Positions 1-10,597 of a DNA stretch of 64,000 nucleotides are shown here, one piece after another; within the stretch, counting starts at the first letter, position 1, and each line of letters begins with the position of its first letter. The stretch spans positions 124,001 to 188,000 of the forward strand of contig CADCTD010000049.1 of assembly GCA_902805545.1 (NCBI GenBank), written 5' to 3'. The position numbers and the translations under genes were made by a program. The notes under the pieces are model-generated. The model saw only the letters and a program-made list of their open reading frames with translations. It ran no database searches and had not been told where the DNA came from. Origin of the DNA: an uncultured Craurococcus sp. GTDB taxonomy: Bacteria > Pseudomonadota > Alphaproteobacteria > Acetobacterales > Acetobacteraceae.

Positions 1-173
1 GGCGGATCGTGGCCAGCCTACAGCCAAGCACCCATGGGGGAAGTGCGGCGGATGATACGGCCGGCGGGAATGCCGCCGGGGGCCTGGCCGATCCGCGCAA
101 CGACGCGGGCGCTGCCCTGGCGGTGGATTCCCTGCCACTTCCCGGACGGGGTCTCCCATGCTGGAGTAGCGGC
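1..173. other. Left-edge region, no assignable gene
   Basis: A plus-strand frame is open from base 1 to a TGA at 175-177, which would overlap the next gene's ATG (174-176) as ATGA. The encoded 58 residues are rich in Trp, Pro and Arg and match nothing I recognise, and third-position GC is lower than in the neighbours. It could be the tail of an upstream gene or simply non-coding leader. The frame of the following peptidase is also open back to base 9, but that extension shows no protein-like features. Confidence 0.3.
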
Positions 174-1565
174 ATGAGCTCCCATCTCCCCGACATCCTT
201 GCCCGCCTCGATGCCGATGCCCCAGCGGCGGAGGCCCGGCTTATCGACTGGCTCCGCATCCCGAGCATCAGCGCCCAGCCGGCGCATGCGGGGGATTGCC
301 TGCGCGCCGCCGAATGGGTGCGCGACCAGCTCTCTGGCATGGGCTTCGAAGCCGGCATCCGGCCGACCGCCGGGCATCCCGTCGTCGTCGCGCATCATCC
401 GGGGCCGGGCGGCCATGCGCCGCACCTGCTGTTCTACGGTCATTACGACGTGCAGCCGGCCGATCCGCTGGCGCTCTGGACCTCGCCGCCCTTCGATCCG
501 GTCGTCGTCGACGGGCCGCATGGGCGGCGCGTCGTCGCGCGCGGCGCGGTCGACGACAAGGGGCAGACGGCGATGTGGCTGGAGGCGCTGCGCGCCTGGC
601 ACGAGGTGGCCGGCGGGCCGCCCTGCCGCGTCTCCGTCCTCGTCGAGGGCGAGGAGGAGGTGGGCTCGCCGAACCTCGATGCCTTCCTTGCCGCGAACCG
701 TGGGGAGCTTGCCGCCGATGTCGCCGTCATCAGCGACACCGGGATGTGGGACATCGATACCCCGGCGATCACCACGCGGCTGCGCGGCATGGTCTATGCG
801 CAGGTCGACCTGAAGGCGGCGTCGCGCGACCTGCATTCCGGCATCTATGGCGGGGCGGCGCTCAACCCGATCAATGCGCTCTCGCGGGTGATGGGCGGGC
901 TGCATGACGAGAACGGCCGGGTGCAGATCCCCGGCTTCTATGACGGCATCGCCGAGATCACCAATGCGCAGCGCGTCGAGTGGGACAGCCTCGGCTTCGA
1001 CGAGCGCGCCTTCCTCGGCGATATCGGGCTGGCGACGCCGGCGGGCGAGCGCGGGCGGGGCGCGCTGGAGCGGCTCTGGGCGCGGCCGACGGCCGACCTG
1101 AACGGCATCTGGGGCGGCTACACGGGGGATGGGAGCAAGACCGTGATCGCGGCCGAGGCTCATGCCAAGCTCTCCTGCCGGCTCGTCCCCGGGCAGGATC
1201 CTGCGAAGGTGGCGGAGGGCATCCGCCGCTTCGTCGCCGAGCGGCTGCCGCCCGATGCGAAGGCGGAGGTGCAGGTCTTCACCACCACGCCGGGGATTGA
1301 GGTGCCGGCCGACAGCCGCTGGGTCGGCGCGGCGCGCGAGGCGCTGGCCGAGGAGTACGGCCGGCCGGCGGTGCTGATCGGCAGCGGCGGGTCCATCCCG
1401 GTCGTCGAGAGCATGCGGCGCCTGCTTGGCCTCGACAGCCTGCTGGTCGGCTTCGGGCTGAATGACGATCAGGTGCACAGCCCCAACGAGAAATTCGAGC
1501 TGCGCTGCCTGCACAAGGGCGCACGGAGCCATGCGCGGATGCTGGCGGCCTTCGCCCAGGGGTAA
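174..1565 (+). CDS. M20 family metallopeptidase (dipeptidase-like)
   Basis: A 463-residue M20/M28-type zinc peptidase, probably a cytoplasmic dipeptidase or amidohydrolase. The expected di-zinc ligands are visible in order: His in FYGHYDVQP, Asp in GAVDDKG, the Glu pair in EGEEEVGSPN, Asp in ISDTGMWD and a late His in DQVHSPNEKF. A dimerisation (lid) domain lies between the two halves of the catalytic domain. The frame is open back to position 9, but the ATG at 174 is preceded by GGAG at the right distance and matches the usual family N-terminus (MSSHLPDILARL). The exact substrate cannot be read from sequence. It sits 75 bases before the polyol cluster on the same strand. Confidence 0.88.
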   Translation: MSSHLPDILARLDADAPAAEARLIDWLRIPSISAQPAHAGDCLRAAEWVRDQLSGMGFEAGIRPTAGHPVVVAHHPGPGGHAPHLLFYGHYDVQPADPLALWTSPPFDPVVVDGPHGRRVVARGAVDDKGQTAMWLEALRAWHEVAGGPPCRVSVLVEGEEEVGSPNLDAFLAANRGELAADVAVISDTGMWDIDTPAITTRLRGMVYAQVDLKAASRDLHSGIYGGAALNPINALSRVMGGLHDENGRVQIPGFYDGIAEITNAQRVEWDSLGFDERAFLGDIGLATPAGERGRGALERLWARPTADLNGIWGGYTGDGSKTVIAAEAHAKLSCRLVPGQDPAKVAEGIRRFVAERLPPDAKAEVQVFTTTPGIEVPADSRWVGAAREALAEEYGRPAVLIGSGGSIPVVESMRRLLGLDSLLVGFGLNDDQVHSPNEKFELRCLHKGARSHARMLAAFAQG

Positions 1566-1594
1566 CAGGTCGCCCAACTGTGAGTGAGGACGGG

Positions 1595-1617
1595 CACCGC
1601 GGAACTCGACACCGCGG
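1595..1617. repeat. Two CACCGCGG repeats upstream of the polyol cluster
   Basis: CACCGCGG occurs at 1595-1602 and again at 1610-1617. Each copy contains the palindrome CCGCGG, and the copies are 15 bases apart. They lie in the 75-base gap between the M20 peptidase and the mannitol dehydrogenase start at 1641. A regulator binding site is possible, but this motif could arise by chance in such GC-rich DNA. Confidence 0.25.
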
Positions 1618-1640
1618 CGCCACTCTTCCAGCATCACCCG

Positions 1641-3143
1641 ATGTCCAGGGAAGCATCTGTGGCGCCGGTGGTTGCGCTCAACCGCGGCAACCTCCCCCTG
1701 CTCGCGGCGCGGGCGGCGGTGCCGGGATACGATCCGGCGGCGGTGCGGCCGGGAATCGTGCATCTCGGCCTCGGTGGATTCCATCGCGCGCACATGGCGC
1801 GCTACACCCATGACCTGATGGAGCGGCGGGCGGATGCGTTGCGCTGGGGCATCCTCGGCGCCGGGCTGTTGCCAGGCGACCGGGCGATGCAGGAGAGCCT
1901 CGGGCCGCAGGACTGGCTCTACACGCTGGTGGAGCGCAGCGGGGCGGAGGAACAGGCGACCGTCATCGGCGTGCTGGCTGGGATGGTGCTGGCGGCAGAG
2001 GACTCCGATGCGCTGCTGCGCGCCATCGACGACCCGGCCATCCGCATCCTCAGCCTCACCGTCACCGAGAATGGCTATTGCCTGAACCGGGCGACGAAAC
2101 GCCTCGACCCGGAGCATCAGGCGATTCGCCACGACCTTGCCGAGCCAGCGCGGCCGCGCAGCGCGATCGGCCTGGTAGTGGAGGCGCTTCGGCGGCGGCG
2201 GGATGCGGGCATTCCGCCCTTCACGGCGCTGAGCTGCGACAATATAGAGCACAATGGCCAGGTGCTGCAGGCGGCGGTGCTCGACCTGGCGGAGCGGCAG
2301 GAGCCGGCGCTGGCCGCCTGGATCCGCGACGCGGCGAGCTTCCCGAGCACCATGGTCGACCGCATCACCCCGGTGACGCAGCCCGCGCAGGTGGAGGAGT
2401 TGCGCGCGCGGCGCGGCATCGAGGATCGCTGGCCGGTCTTCGCCGAGCGCTTCACGCAATGGGTCATCGAGGACCGCTTCCCGCAGGGCCGCCCGGACTG
2501 GGACGAGGTCGGCGCGCAATTCGTCGACGACGTGCTGCCCTACGAGAAGATGAAGCTGCGCCTGCTGAATGCGAGCCACCTCGCCGTGGCGGGGCTCGGG
2601 CGCCTGGGCGGCTATACCTTCATCGACGAGGCGATGGCCGACCCGCTCTTCCCCCGCTACATGGCGGCGCTGATGGACCGCGAGACGGGGCCGGGCCTGG
2701 CGCCGGTGCCGGGCGTCGACCTCGCCGCCTACAAGCGCACGCTGGTCGAGCGCTTCGCCAATACCGCAATCAAGGACACGGTGGAGCGGGTCAATACCGA
2801 CGCGCCGATCAACCTGCTGGTCGACCCGATCCGGGCGCAGTTGCAGGCCGATGGCCGCGTCACGCTGCTGGCCCTGGCGCTTGCCGCCTGGTTCCGGCGC
2901 ATCCGCGGCGAGGACGAGCAGGGCCAGCGGATCGAGGTGCGGCACCCGATGGCGGCGCTGCTGCAGGAGAAGGCGATGGAGGGCGGGCCGGACCCGCGGC
3001 CGCTGCTCTCGATCCGGGCATTGTTCGGCGAGCTCGGCGAGGATGCGCGGCTGGTGGAGCCGCTCGGGCGGTGGCTCGCCTCGCTCTACGAAGCCGGGAG
3101 CTTGGCGACCCTACATCGCGCCGCGCTGGAGGAGGGCTTCTAG
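1641..3143 (+). CDS. mtlK: Mannitol 2-dehydrogenase family protein (polyol dehydrogenase)
   Basis: A 500-residue long-chain NAD-dependent polyol dehydrogenase, expected to oxidise D-mannitol to fructose and often D-arabitol to xylulose. The N-terminal nucleotide-binding motif GLGGFHRAH is near residues 43-51. The family's catalytic signature K-x4-N-x2-H is present as Lys305, Asn310 and His313. The frame is open from 1584, but the ATG at 1641 gives the normal N-terminus. It is the first gene of the polyol cluster, 96 bases before the binding-protein gene. That gap contains a short hairpin (GCGCTG, TTG, CAGCGC at 3196-3210). Fructuronate or altronate oxidoreductase is the main alternative; the neighbouring polyol importer, fructokinase and xylulokinase favour mannitol/arabitol. 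Confidence 0.85.
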   Translation: MSREASVAPVVALNRGNLPLLAARAAVPGYDPAAVRPGIVHLGLGGFHRAHMARYTHDLMERRADALRWGILGAGLLPGDRAMQESLGPQDWLYTLVERSGAEEQATVIGVLAGMVLAAEDSDALLRAIDDPAIRILSLTVTENGYCLNRATKRLDPEHQAIRHDLAEPARPRSAIGLVVEALRRRRDAGIPPFTALSCDNIEHNGQVLQAAVLDLAERQEPALAAWIRDAASFPSTMVDRITPVTQPAQVEELRARRGIEDRWPVFAERFTQWVIEDRFPQGRPDWDEVGAQFVDDVLPYEKMKLRLLNASHLAVAGLGRLGGYTFIDEAMADPLFPRYMAALMDRETGPGLAPVPGVDLAAYKRTLVERFANTAIKDTVERVNTDAPINLLVDPIRAQLQADGRVTLLALALAAWFRRIRGEDEQGQRIEVRHPMAALLQEKAMEGGPDPRPLLSIRALFGELGEDARLVEPLGRWLASLYEAGSLATLHRAALEEGF

Positions 3144-3239
3144 CACACCGCGTCTTGACCGGCTTGCATCCCGCGACGGAACTATCACGCAGGGCGCGCT
3201 GTTGCAGCGCTGCCGAAATCGAAGGGGGGAGGAAAACCC

Positions 3240-4559
3240 ATGGCCATGCGTCGAATCGCCATCGCATTCGCGGCTGCCATCGTAGCCGCTTGGCCGATGG
3301 CGACCCTGCATGCGCAGTCGACCCTCACCATCGCCACCGTCAACAACGGCGACATGGTGGTGATGCAGCGGCTCTCGGCGCGGTTCGAGCAGCAGCACCC
3401 CGCAATCAGGCTGCGCTGGGTGGTGCTGGAGGAGAACGTGCTCCGCCAGCGCGTCACCACCGACATCGCCACACGCGCCGGCCAGTTCGACATCATGACG
3501 ATCGGCAATTACGAGGTGCCGATCTGGGCGCGGCAAGGCTGGCTCTCGGCGCTCGAGAACCTCCCGGCCGAGTATGACGTGAACGACATCCTGGCCCCGG
3601 TGCGGGCCGGCATCAGCCATGAGAACAAGCTCTACGCGCTGCCCTTCTATGCCGAGAGCGCGATGACCTATTACCGCACCGACCTGCTGCAGCGCGCCGG
3701 CGTCACCATGCCGGCCGAGCCCACCTATGCGCAGATCCGCGAGATCGCCGAGAAGGTCACCGACAAGGCGAACCAGGTCTACGGGCTCTGCCTGCGCGGC
3801 AAGCCGGGCTGGGGCGAGAACATGGGCTTCCTCACCCCACTGGTAACGGCCTTCGGCGGCCAGTGGTTCGACGCGCAGTGGCGGCCGCGGATCGATACGC
3901 CGCAATGGCGGAGCGCGATTGGCTGGTACACCGACGCGATGCGGCAGTTCGGGCCGCCAGGCGCGACCTCGAACGGCTTCAACGAGAACCTCGCGCTGAT
4001 GGCGGGCGGTCGCTGCGGCATCTGGATCGACGCGACGGTTGCGGCGGGGCTGCTCTTCGATCCGAAGCAGTCGCAGGTCGCGGACCGCATCGGATTCGCG
4101 CCCATGCCGACGGGCGAGTTCACCGGCGGGCCGACCTGGCTGTGGAGTTGGAACCTCGCCATCCCCGCCACCTCCCGCCAGCAGGACGCCGCGCGGACCT
4201 TCATCACCTGGGCGACCTCGAAGGAGTACGTGCGCATGGTCGCGCAGGAGAATGGCTGGGTGGCGGTGCCGCCTGGCACGCGGCAGTCGACCTATGACAG
4301 CCAGGAATACCAGCAGGCGGCGCCCTTCGCCGGCTTCGTGCAGCGCGCCATCATGAGCGCCAACCCGAATGCGCAGACGAGGGAGCCGCGGCCCTATACC
4401 GGCGCGCAGTTCGTGGCGATCCCCGAATACCAGGGCATCGGCACGCAGGTCGGGCAGACCATCGCCTCGACGCTGACCGGCGCGCCGGTGGAGCAGGCGC
4501 TGCGTTCCGCGCAGTCGGCGACCGACCGGGCCATGCGGCAGGCCGGCTACCCGAAGTAG
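3240..4559 (+). CDS. smoE: Polyol ABC transporter, periplasmic binding protein
   Basis: A 439-residue family 1 extracellular solute-binding protein with a clear Sec signal peptide: basic MAMRR, a hydrophobic stretch, and probable cleavage after LHA near residue 25. No lipobox cysteine is seen, so it should be soluble in the periplasm. It should capture sorbitol, mannitol or related polyols and deliver them to the permeases encoded next. The start has a very strong ribosome site (GGGGGAGG six bases upstream). The symbol follows the Rhodobacter smo operon and rests on gene context; the ligand itself is inferred. Confidence 0.85.
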   Translation: MAMRRIAIAFAAAIVAAWPMATLHAQSTLTIATVNNGDMVVMQRLSARFEQQHPAIRLRWVVLEENVLRQRVTTDIATRAGQFDIMTIGNYEVPIWARQGWLSALENLPAEYDVNDILAPVRAGISHENKLYALPFYAESAMTYYRTDLLQRAGVTMPAEPTYAQIREIAEKVTDKANQVYGLCLRGKPGWGENMGFLTPLVTAFGGQWFDAQWRPRIDTPQWRSAIGWYTDAMRQFGPPGATSNGFNENLALMAGGRCGIWIDATVAAGLLFDPKQSQVADRIGFAPMPTGEFTGGPTWLWSWNLAIPATSRQQDAARTFITWATSKEYVRMVAQENGWVAVPPGTRQSTYDSQEYQQAAPFAGFVQRAIMSANPNAQTREPRPYTGAQFVAIPEYQGIGTQVGQTIASTLTGAPVEQALRSAQSATDRAMRQAGYPK

Positions 4560-4568
4560 GGGCGCGCC

Positions 4569-5480
4569 ATGTCCTCCACCGCCATCGCCCCGCCGGCCGC
4601 ACCGGCAGCCCAGGACAGGTCGCGCACCCGCAGCACCCTGCCGCTGATCGCGCCCTCGGTCGGCGTGCTGTTGCTGTGGATGATCGTGCCGCTGGTGATG
4701 ACGCTGTGGTTCTCCTTCCAGCGCTACAACCTGCTGAACCCGGAGGTCGGCGGCTTCGCCGGGTTCGAGAACTACGAGTTCCTCGTCACCGACCCGGATT
4801 TCTGGGCCTCGCTGACCAACACGCTGGTGCTGGTGGGCTCGGTGCTGGTCATCACCGTGGTCTTCGGCACCTTGCTGGCGGTGCTGTTCGACCAGCCCTT
4901 CCCGGGGCAGGGCATAGCGCGGGTGCTGGCCATCTCGCCCTTCTTCGTCATGCCGACGGTGAGCGCTCTGGTGTGGAAGAACCTGATGATGCACCCGATC
5001 TACGGGGTGCTCGGCGTGCTGGCGCGCGCGGTCGGGATGGAGCCGGTGGATTGGTTCGCGGAGTACCCGATGGCGGCGATCATCATCATCGTCTCCTGGC
5101 AATGGCTACCCTTCGCCCTGCTGATCCTGCTGACGGCGGTGCAGTCGCTCGACCATGAGCAGAAGGAGGCGGCGCGGATGGACGGCGCCGGACCGGTCGC
5201 CCAGTTCTTCTTCATCACACTGCCGCATCTCGGGCGCGCCATCAGCGTCGTCGTGATGATCGAGACCATCTTCCTGCTCACCGTCTTCGCCGAGATCTTC
5301 GTCACCACCTCGGGCGGGCCGGGGAATGCGACGACCAACCTCGCCTTCCTGATCTATGCCCGGGCGCTGCTGCAATTCGACGTCGGCGGCGGCTCGGCGG
5401 GCGGGGTGGTTGCGATCATCCTCGCCAATATCGTCGCCTTCTTCCTCGTCCGCTCCATTGCCCGGCGGCTGGAGGTCTGA
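4569..5480 (+). CDS. smoF: Polyol ABC transporter permease 1
   Basis: A 303-residue inner-membrane permease of the MalF/UgpA type with about six transmembrane helices. The cytoplasmic EAA loop that docks the ATPase is visible as EAARMDGAGPVAQFFFITLP around residues 200-220. It begins nine bases after the binding-protein gene and is followed four bases later by the second permease, so the importer genes are co-transcribed. With SmoG it forms the translocation channel. Confidence 0.9.
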   Translation: MSSTAIAPPAAPAAQDRSRTRSTLPLIAPSVGVLLLWMIVPLVMTLWFSFQRYNLLNPEVGGFAGFENYEFLVTDPDFWASLTNTLVLVGSVLVITVVFGTLLAVLFDQPFPGQGIARVLAISPFFVMPTVSALVWKNLMMHPIYGVLGVLARAVGMEPVDWFAEYPMAAIIIIVSWQWLPFALLILLTAVQSLDHEQKEAARMDGAGPVAQFFFITLPHLGRAISVVVMIETIFLLTVFAEIFVTTSGGPGNATTNLAFLIYARALLQFDVGGGSAGGVVAIILANIVAFFLVRSIARRLEV

Positions 5481-5484
5481 GCCG

Positions 5485-6306
5485 ATGCGAACCACCGGAC
5501 GGCAATTGCTGCTCATCACCATCCTCGGCTGGGGCGTGGCGCTGCTGCTCTTCTTCCCGATCTTCTGGATGGTGCTGACGAGCTTCAAGAGCGAGGTCGC
5601 GGCCATCGAGGTGCCGCCGCGCCTTCTCTTCACCCCGACGCTCGAGAGCTACGCCGAGGTGCAGGCGCGGGCCGACTACCTGCATTTCGCACTGAACAGC
5701 GTGATCGTCTCGGTCGGCGGCACGGTGCTGGCGCTGGCGCTCGGCATCCCGGCCGCCTATGCGATGGCCTTCCATCCGACGCGGCGCACCCGCTCCACTC
5801 TGCTGTGGATGCTGTCCACCAAGATGCTGCCCTCGGTCGGCGTGCTGGTGCCGATCTACCTGCTGTTCCGCACCTTCGGCCTGCTCGACAGCCGCGCCGG
5901 CCTCGTCGTCATCTATGCGCTGATGAACCTGCCGATCGTCGTCTGGATGCTCTTCACCTTCTTCAAGGAGGTGCCGGGCGAGATCCTGGAGGCGGGCCGG
6001 ATGGACGGGGCGCGGACCGGCGCCGAATTCTGGCACCTGCTGCTGCCGCTGACGGTGCCGGGCATCGCCTCGACCGGGCTGCTCTCGCTCATCCTCTGCT
6101 GGAACGAGGCCTTCTGGAGCCTCAACCTCACCTCCTCGGAGGCGGCGCCGCTGACGGCCTTCATCGCCTCCTTCTCCTCGCCGCAGGGGTTGTTCTTCGC
6201 CAAGCTCTCCGCCGCCTCGACGGTCGCGGTCGCGCCCATTCTCGTCTTCGGCTGGCTCAGCCAGCGCCAGCTCGTGCGCGGGCTGACCTTCGGCGCCGTG
6301 AAGTAG
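5485..6306 (+). CDS. smoG: Polyol ABC transporter permease 2
   Basis: A 273-residue MalG/UgpE-type permease with six predicted membrane helices and an EAA loop (EILEAGRMDGARTGAEFW). The frame is open further upstream inside smoF, but the ATG at 5485 follows a GGAGG (5471-5475) and gives the normal short N-terminus. It pairs with SmoF to form the membrane channel of the importer. Confidence 0.9.
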   Translation: MRTTGRQLLLITILGWGVALLLFFPIFWMVLTSFKSEVAAIEVPPRLLFTPTLESYAEVQARADYLHFALNSVIVSVGGTVLALALGIPAAYAMAFHPTRRTRSTLLWMLSTKMLPSVGVLVPIYLLFRTFGLLDSRAGLVVIYALMNLPIVVWMLFTFFKEVPGEILEAGRMDGARTGAEFWHLLLPLTVPGIASTGLLSLILCWNEAFWSLNLTSSEAAPLTAFIASFSSPQGLFFAKLSAASTVAVAPILVFGWLSQRQLVRGLTFGAVK

Positions 6307-6316
6307 GAGCCCATCC

Positions 6317-7416
<1,100 letters not shown>

Positions 7417-7420
<4 letters not shown>

Positions 7421-8361
7421 TCCTCGTCTGCGGCGAGGCGTTGATCGATCTCTTCCTCGGTCAGGCGGGGCCCGGGGCGGCATTGCCGGTGACGGCGGCG
7501 GCGGGCGGCTCGCCCTTCAACGTCGCGGTCGGCCTGGCGCGGCTGGAGGCGCCGGCGGGTTACCTCGGCGGCTTGTCGCGCGACGCCTTCGGCGACTTCC
7601 TCGCCGCGCGGCTGGCCGCGGAGGGGGTGGATACGAGGCTCGCCCGGCGCAGCCAGCGGCCGACGCCGCTTGCCATCGTCTCGGCGGATGCGGCGGGGCA
7701 GCCGGCCTACAGCTTCCATGCCGAGAATTGCGCGGAGCGGGACCTATCGCCAGACGACCTGCCGGCGACGCTCGGGCCGGCGGTGGAGGCGATCGCCATG
7801 GGCTCCTATGCCCTTGCGGTGGAGCCGGTCGGGAGCGCGCTGCTCGCCCTGGCGGCGCGCGAGGCGGCGCAGCGCGTCGTCAGCCTCGATCACAACCTGC
7901 GGCCTGCCCTCATCGGCGATCTCGGACGGTGGCGGGAGCGGTTCGGCCGCTTCCTGCGGCATGCCGCAATCGTCAAGCTGAGCCTCGAGGACCTCGAAGC
8001 GGCCTATGGCGAGGGCGTGGACGCCGAAGCCTGGGCGCAGCAGCGGCTGGCCGAGGGTGTGGCGCTGGTGGTGCTGACGCGCGGCAGCCACGGCGCCATC
8101 GGTTGGTCCTCCGCCGCGCGGGTGGAGGCGACGGCGCGGCCGGTCACCGTCATCGACACCGTGGGGGCGGGCGATACCTTCCACGCCGCGCTGCTCGCCC
8201 GGCTGCGGCAGCGCGGGCTGCTGCGGCGCGAGGCGCTGGCCGGGATCGGCGCGGAGGGGCTCGGCGATGCGCTGCGCCATGCGGGAATCGCGGCCGGCAT
8301 CACCTGCACGCGGCGCGGGGCAGACCTGCCGCGGGCGGCGGAGGTCGAGGCGGCAGGGTGA
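7417..8361 (+). CDS. PfkB-family sugar kinase, probable fructokinase
   Basis: A 314-residue ribokinase/PfkB-family kinase. The catalytic signature DTVGAGDTFHAALLARL near residues 246-262 contains the base Asp and the anion hole, and the N-terminal GGSPFNVAVGLARL sugar-binding motif is intact. Operon context predicts phosphorylation of the fructose made from mannitol or sorbitol to fructose 6-phosphate, the role of mtlZ in Rhodobacter. Specificity within PfkB kinases cannot be proven from sequence. The start overlaps smoK (ATGA), and the stop overlaps a possible GTG start of the xylulokinase. Confidence 0.82.
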
Positions 8362-8363
8362 GC

Positions 8364-9824
8364 ATGTTCCTCGGCATCGATCTAGGCACGTCCTCGGTCA
8401 AGGCGCTGCTGCTGGACGAGGGGCAGCGCATCCTGGCCGACGCGACGCGGCCGCTCACCGTCGCGCGGCCGCATCCGGGCTGGAGCGAGCAGGATCCGGA
8501 GGCCTGGTGGCAGGCGCTGCTCGGCGTCGCCGGGGAGTTGCGTGCGGCGCGGCCGCGGGACTGGGCGGCGGTGCGGGGGATCGGCCTCTCGGGGCAGATG
8601 CACGGGGCCGTGGCGCTCGATGCGGCGGGGGCGGTGCTGCGTCCCTGCATCCTCTGGAACGACACGCGCGCCGCCGCGGAATGCCGCGCGATGGAAGCGG
8701 CGGTGCCGGAGCTGCATGCGATCGCCGGCAACCTCGCCATGCCGGGCTTCACCGCGCCGAAGCTGCTCTGGCTGCAGCGGCACGAGACGGAGGTCTTCGC
8801 CCGCACGCGGCATGTGCTGCTGCCCAAGGCCTGGCTCGGCTACCGGCTGGCCGGCGAGATGGTCGAGGAGATGTCGGATGCTTCCGGCACGCTCTGGCTC
8901 GACGTCGCGCGGCGGGACTGGTCGGAGGCGCTGCTGGCGGCGACGGGGCTCTCCCGCGCGGCAATGCCCCGGCTGGTGGAGGGGAGCGCGCCGGCCGGGC
9001 GGATGCGGCCTGCTCTCGCGGTGGAGTGGGGCTTCGATCAGCCACCGGTGCTGGCGGGAGGCGCGGGCGACAATGCCGCGGGGGCGGTCGGGCTCGGCGC
9101 GATCCGGCCGGGCGATGCCTTCATCTCGCTCGGCACCTCGGGCGTCGTCTTTGCCACGACCGACCACTACCGGCCCTGGCCGCAGGGGGCGGTGCACAGC
9201 TTCTGCCATGCGCTGCCAGGGACCTGGCACCAGATGGCGGTGACGCTCTCCGCCGCCGCCTCCCTCGCCTGGTGGGCCGGGGTCGCGCGGGAGAGCGAGG
9301 CCGCCTTGCTGGCCGGGCTGACGGCTGTGCAGGCGCCGAGCCCGGTGTTCTTCCTGCCCTATCTCTCCGGCGAGCGGACGCCGCACAATGACGGCGCGGT
9401 GCGCGGGGCCTTCGCCGGGCTTGCGCAGGAGAGCGACCGGGCGGCGATGACGCAGGCGGTGCTCGAGGGCGTTGCCTTCTCGCTTCGTGACGGGCTGGAC
9501 GCGCTGGCAGCCTCGGGCACGGCGCTGCGGGAGGCGACGGTGATCGGCGGCGGCTCGCGCTCGCGGCTCTGGGTCGGCGTGCTGGCCGCGGCGCTCGGCA
9601 TCCCGCTGCACCGGCTGGCGGCGGGGGAGCTGGGCGGGGCCTTCGGCGCGGCGCGGCTGGCGCGGCTGGCCGTCACCGGCGAGGCGGCCGAGGCGGTCTG
9701 CACCACGCCGGAGCGGCTGGAGACCATTGCGCCCGATCCCGGCCTCGCCGCCGCCTATGCCGAGCGGCTGCCCCGCTGGCGGGCGCTCTACCCTGCCCTC
9801 TCATCCCTGGAGGTGAAGCCATGA
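8364..9824 (+). CDS. xylB: Xylulokinase
   Basis: A 486-residue FGGY-family carbohydrate kinase. The first phosphate-binding motif GIDLGTSSVKALLLDE is at the N-terminus, followed by the xylulokinase GLSGQMHG motif, the second phosphate motif FISLGTSGVVFATT and the late GGGSRSRLW motif. It should convert D-xylulose, formed from arabitol, to xylulose 5-phosphate for the pentose phosphate pathway. I chose the ATG at 8364; a GTG two codons upstream (8358) overlaps the fructokinase stop and is an equally good alternative. Confidence 0.9.
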   Translation: MFLGIDLGTSSVKALLLDEGQRILADATRPLTVARPHPGWSEQDPEAWWQALLGVAGELRAARPRDWAAVRGIGLSGQMHGAVALDAAGAVLRPCILWNDTRAAAECRAMEAAVPELHAIAGNLAMPGFTAPKLLWLQRHETEVFARTRHVLLPKAWLGYRLAGEMVEEMSDASGTLWLDVARRDWSEALLAATGLSRAAMPRLVEGSAPAGRMRPALAVEWGFDQPPVLAGGAGDNAAGAVGLGAIRPGDAFISLGTSGVVFATTDHYRPWPQGAVHSFCHALPGTWHQMAVTLSAAASLAWWAGVARESEAALLAGLTAVQAPSPVFFLPYLSGERTPHNDGAVRGAFAGLAQESDRAAMTQAVLEGVAFSLRDGLDALAASGTALREATVIGGGSRSRLWVGVLAAALGIPLHRLAAGELGGAFGAARLARLAVTGEAAEAVCTTPERLETIAPDPGLAAAYAERLPRWRALYPALSSLEVKP

Positions 9825-10591
9825 TGCTGCGCGGTCAATCCGCCCTGGTCACCGGCGCCGCGCGCGGCATCGGCCGTGCCATCGCCGAGCGCTATGTCCG
9901 CGAAGGTGCGCGGGTGATGATCGGCGACCTCAATGCGGAGGCCGCCGCTGCGGCGGCGCAGGCGATCGGCGAGGGCGCGCGGTCGCTGCATCTCGACGTC
10001 ACGCGGCAGGATAGCATCGACGCCGCCATCGCCGGCACCGTCGCGGCCTTCGGGCGGCTCGACATCCTGGTGAACAACGCCGGGATCTTCGACCTGGCGC
10101 CCATCGTCGAGATCACGCGGGAGAGCTATGCCCGGGTCTATGCGGTGAATGTCGAGGGCCTGCTCTTCACCCTTCAGGCCGCGGCAAAGCAGATGATCGC
10201 GCAGGGCAATGGCGGGAAGATCATCAACTTCGCCTCCCAGGCCGGGCGGCGCGGAGAGGCGCTGGTCGCCGTCTACTGCTCCTCCAAGGCAGCGGTGATC
10301 AGCCTGACGCAGAGCGCGGGGCTCGACCTCATCAGGCACGGGATCAATGTCAACGCCATCGCGCCGGGCGTCGTCGACAACGAGCACTGGGAGGATGTGG
10401 ACCGGCGCTTCGCCCGCTACGAGGGCTTGCCGCCGGGCGAGAAGAAGCGGCAGGTCGGCGCGGCGGTGCCGATCGGGCGGATGGCGCGGCCGGAGGAGAT
10501 CGGCGGGCTGGCGGCCTTCCTCGCCAGCGCCGATGCCGACTACATCGTGGCGCAGACCTACAACATCGACGGCGGCAACTGGATGAGCTGA
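9821..10591 (+). CDS. smoS: Short-chain dehydrogenase, sorbitol (L-iditol 2-) dehydrogenase type
   Basis: A 256-residue classical SDR. It has the dinucleotide motif TGAARGIG at residues 11-18, the NNAG motif, and a catalytic Ser139-Tyr152-Lys156 triad (YCSSK). The C-terminal YNIDGGNWMS is typical of polyol SDRs. Predicted reaction: NAD-dependent oxidation of sorbitol to fructose, or of galactitol/iditol to the matching ketose. The start overlaps the xylB stop (ATGATG doublet at 9821/9824), so it is the last gene of the polyol operon. It is followed convergently, six bases on, by the FAD-linked oxidase gene. Confidence 0.88.
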   Translation: MMLRGQSALVTGAARGIGRAIAERYVREGARVMIGDLNAEAAAAAAQAIGEGARSLHLDVTRQDSIDAAIAGTVAAFGRLDILVNNAGIFDLAPIVEITRESYARVYAVNVEGLLFTLQAAAKQMIAQGNGGKIINFASQAGRRGEALVAVYCSSKAAVISLTQSAGLDLIRHGINVNAIAPGVVDNEHWEDVDRRFARYEGLPPGEKKRQVGAAVPIGRMARPEEIGGLAAFLASADADYIVAQTYNIDGGNWMS

Positions 10592-10597
10592 GCCGGC

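Noticed and set aside
18-2945. 975-codon open frame on the minus strand opposite the M20 peptidase and mannitol dehydrogenase
   Set aside because: Both plus-strand genes have intact catalytic motifs and ribosome sites; the minus frame has neither.
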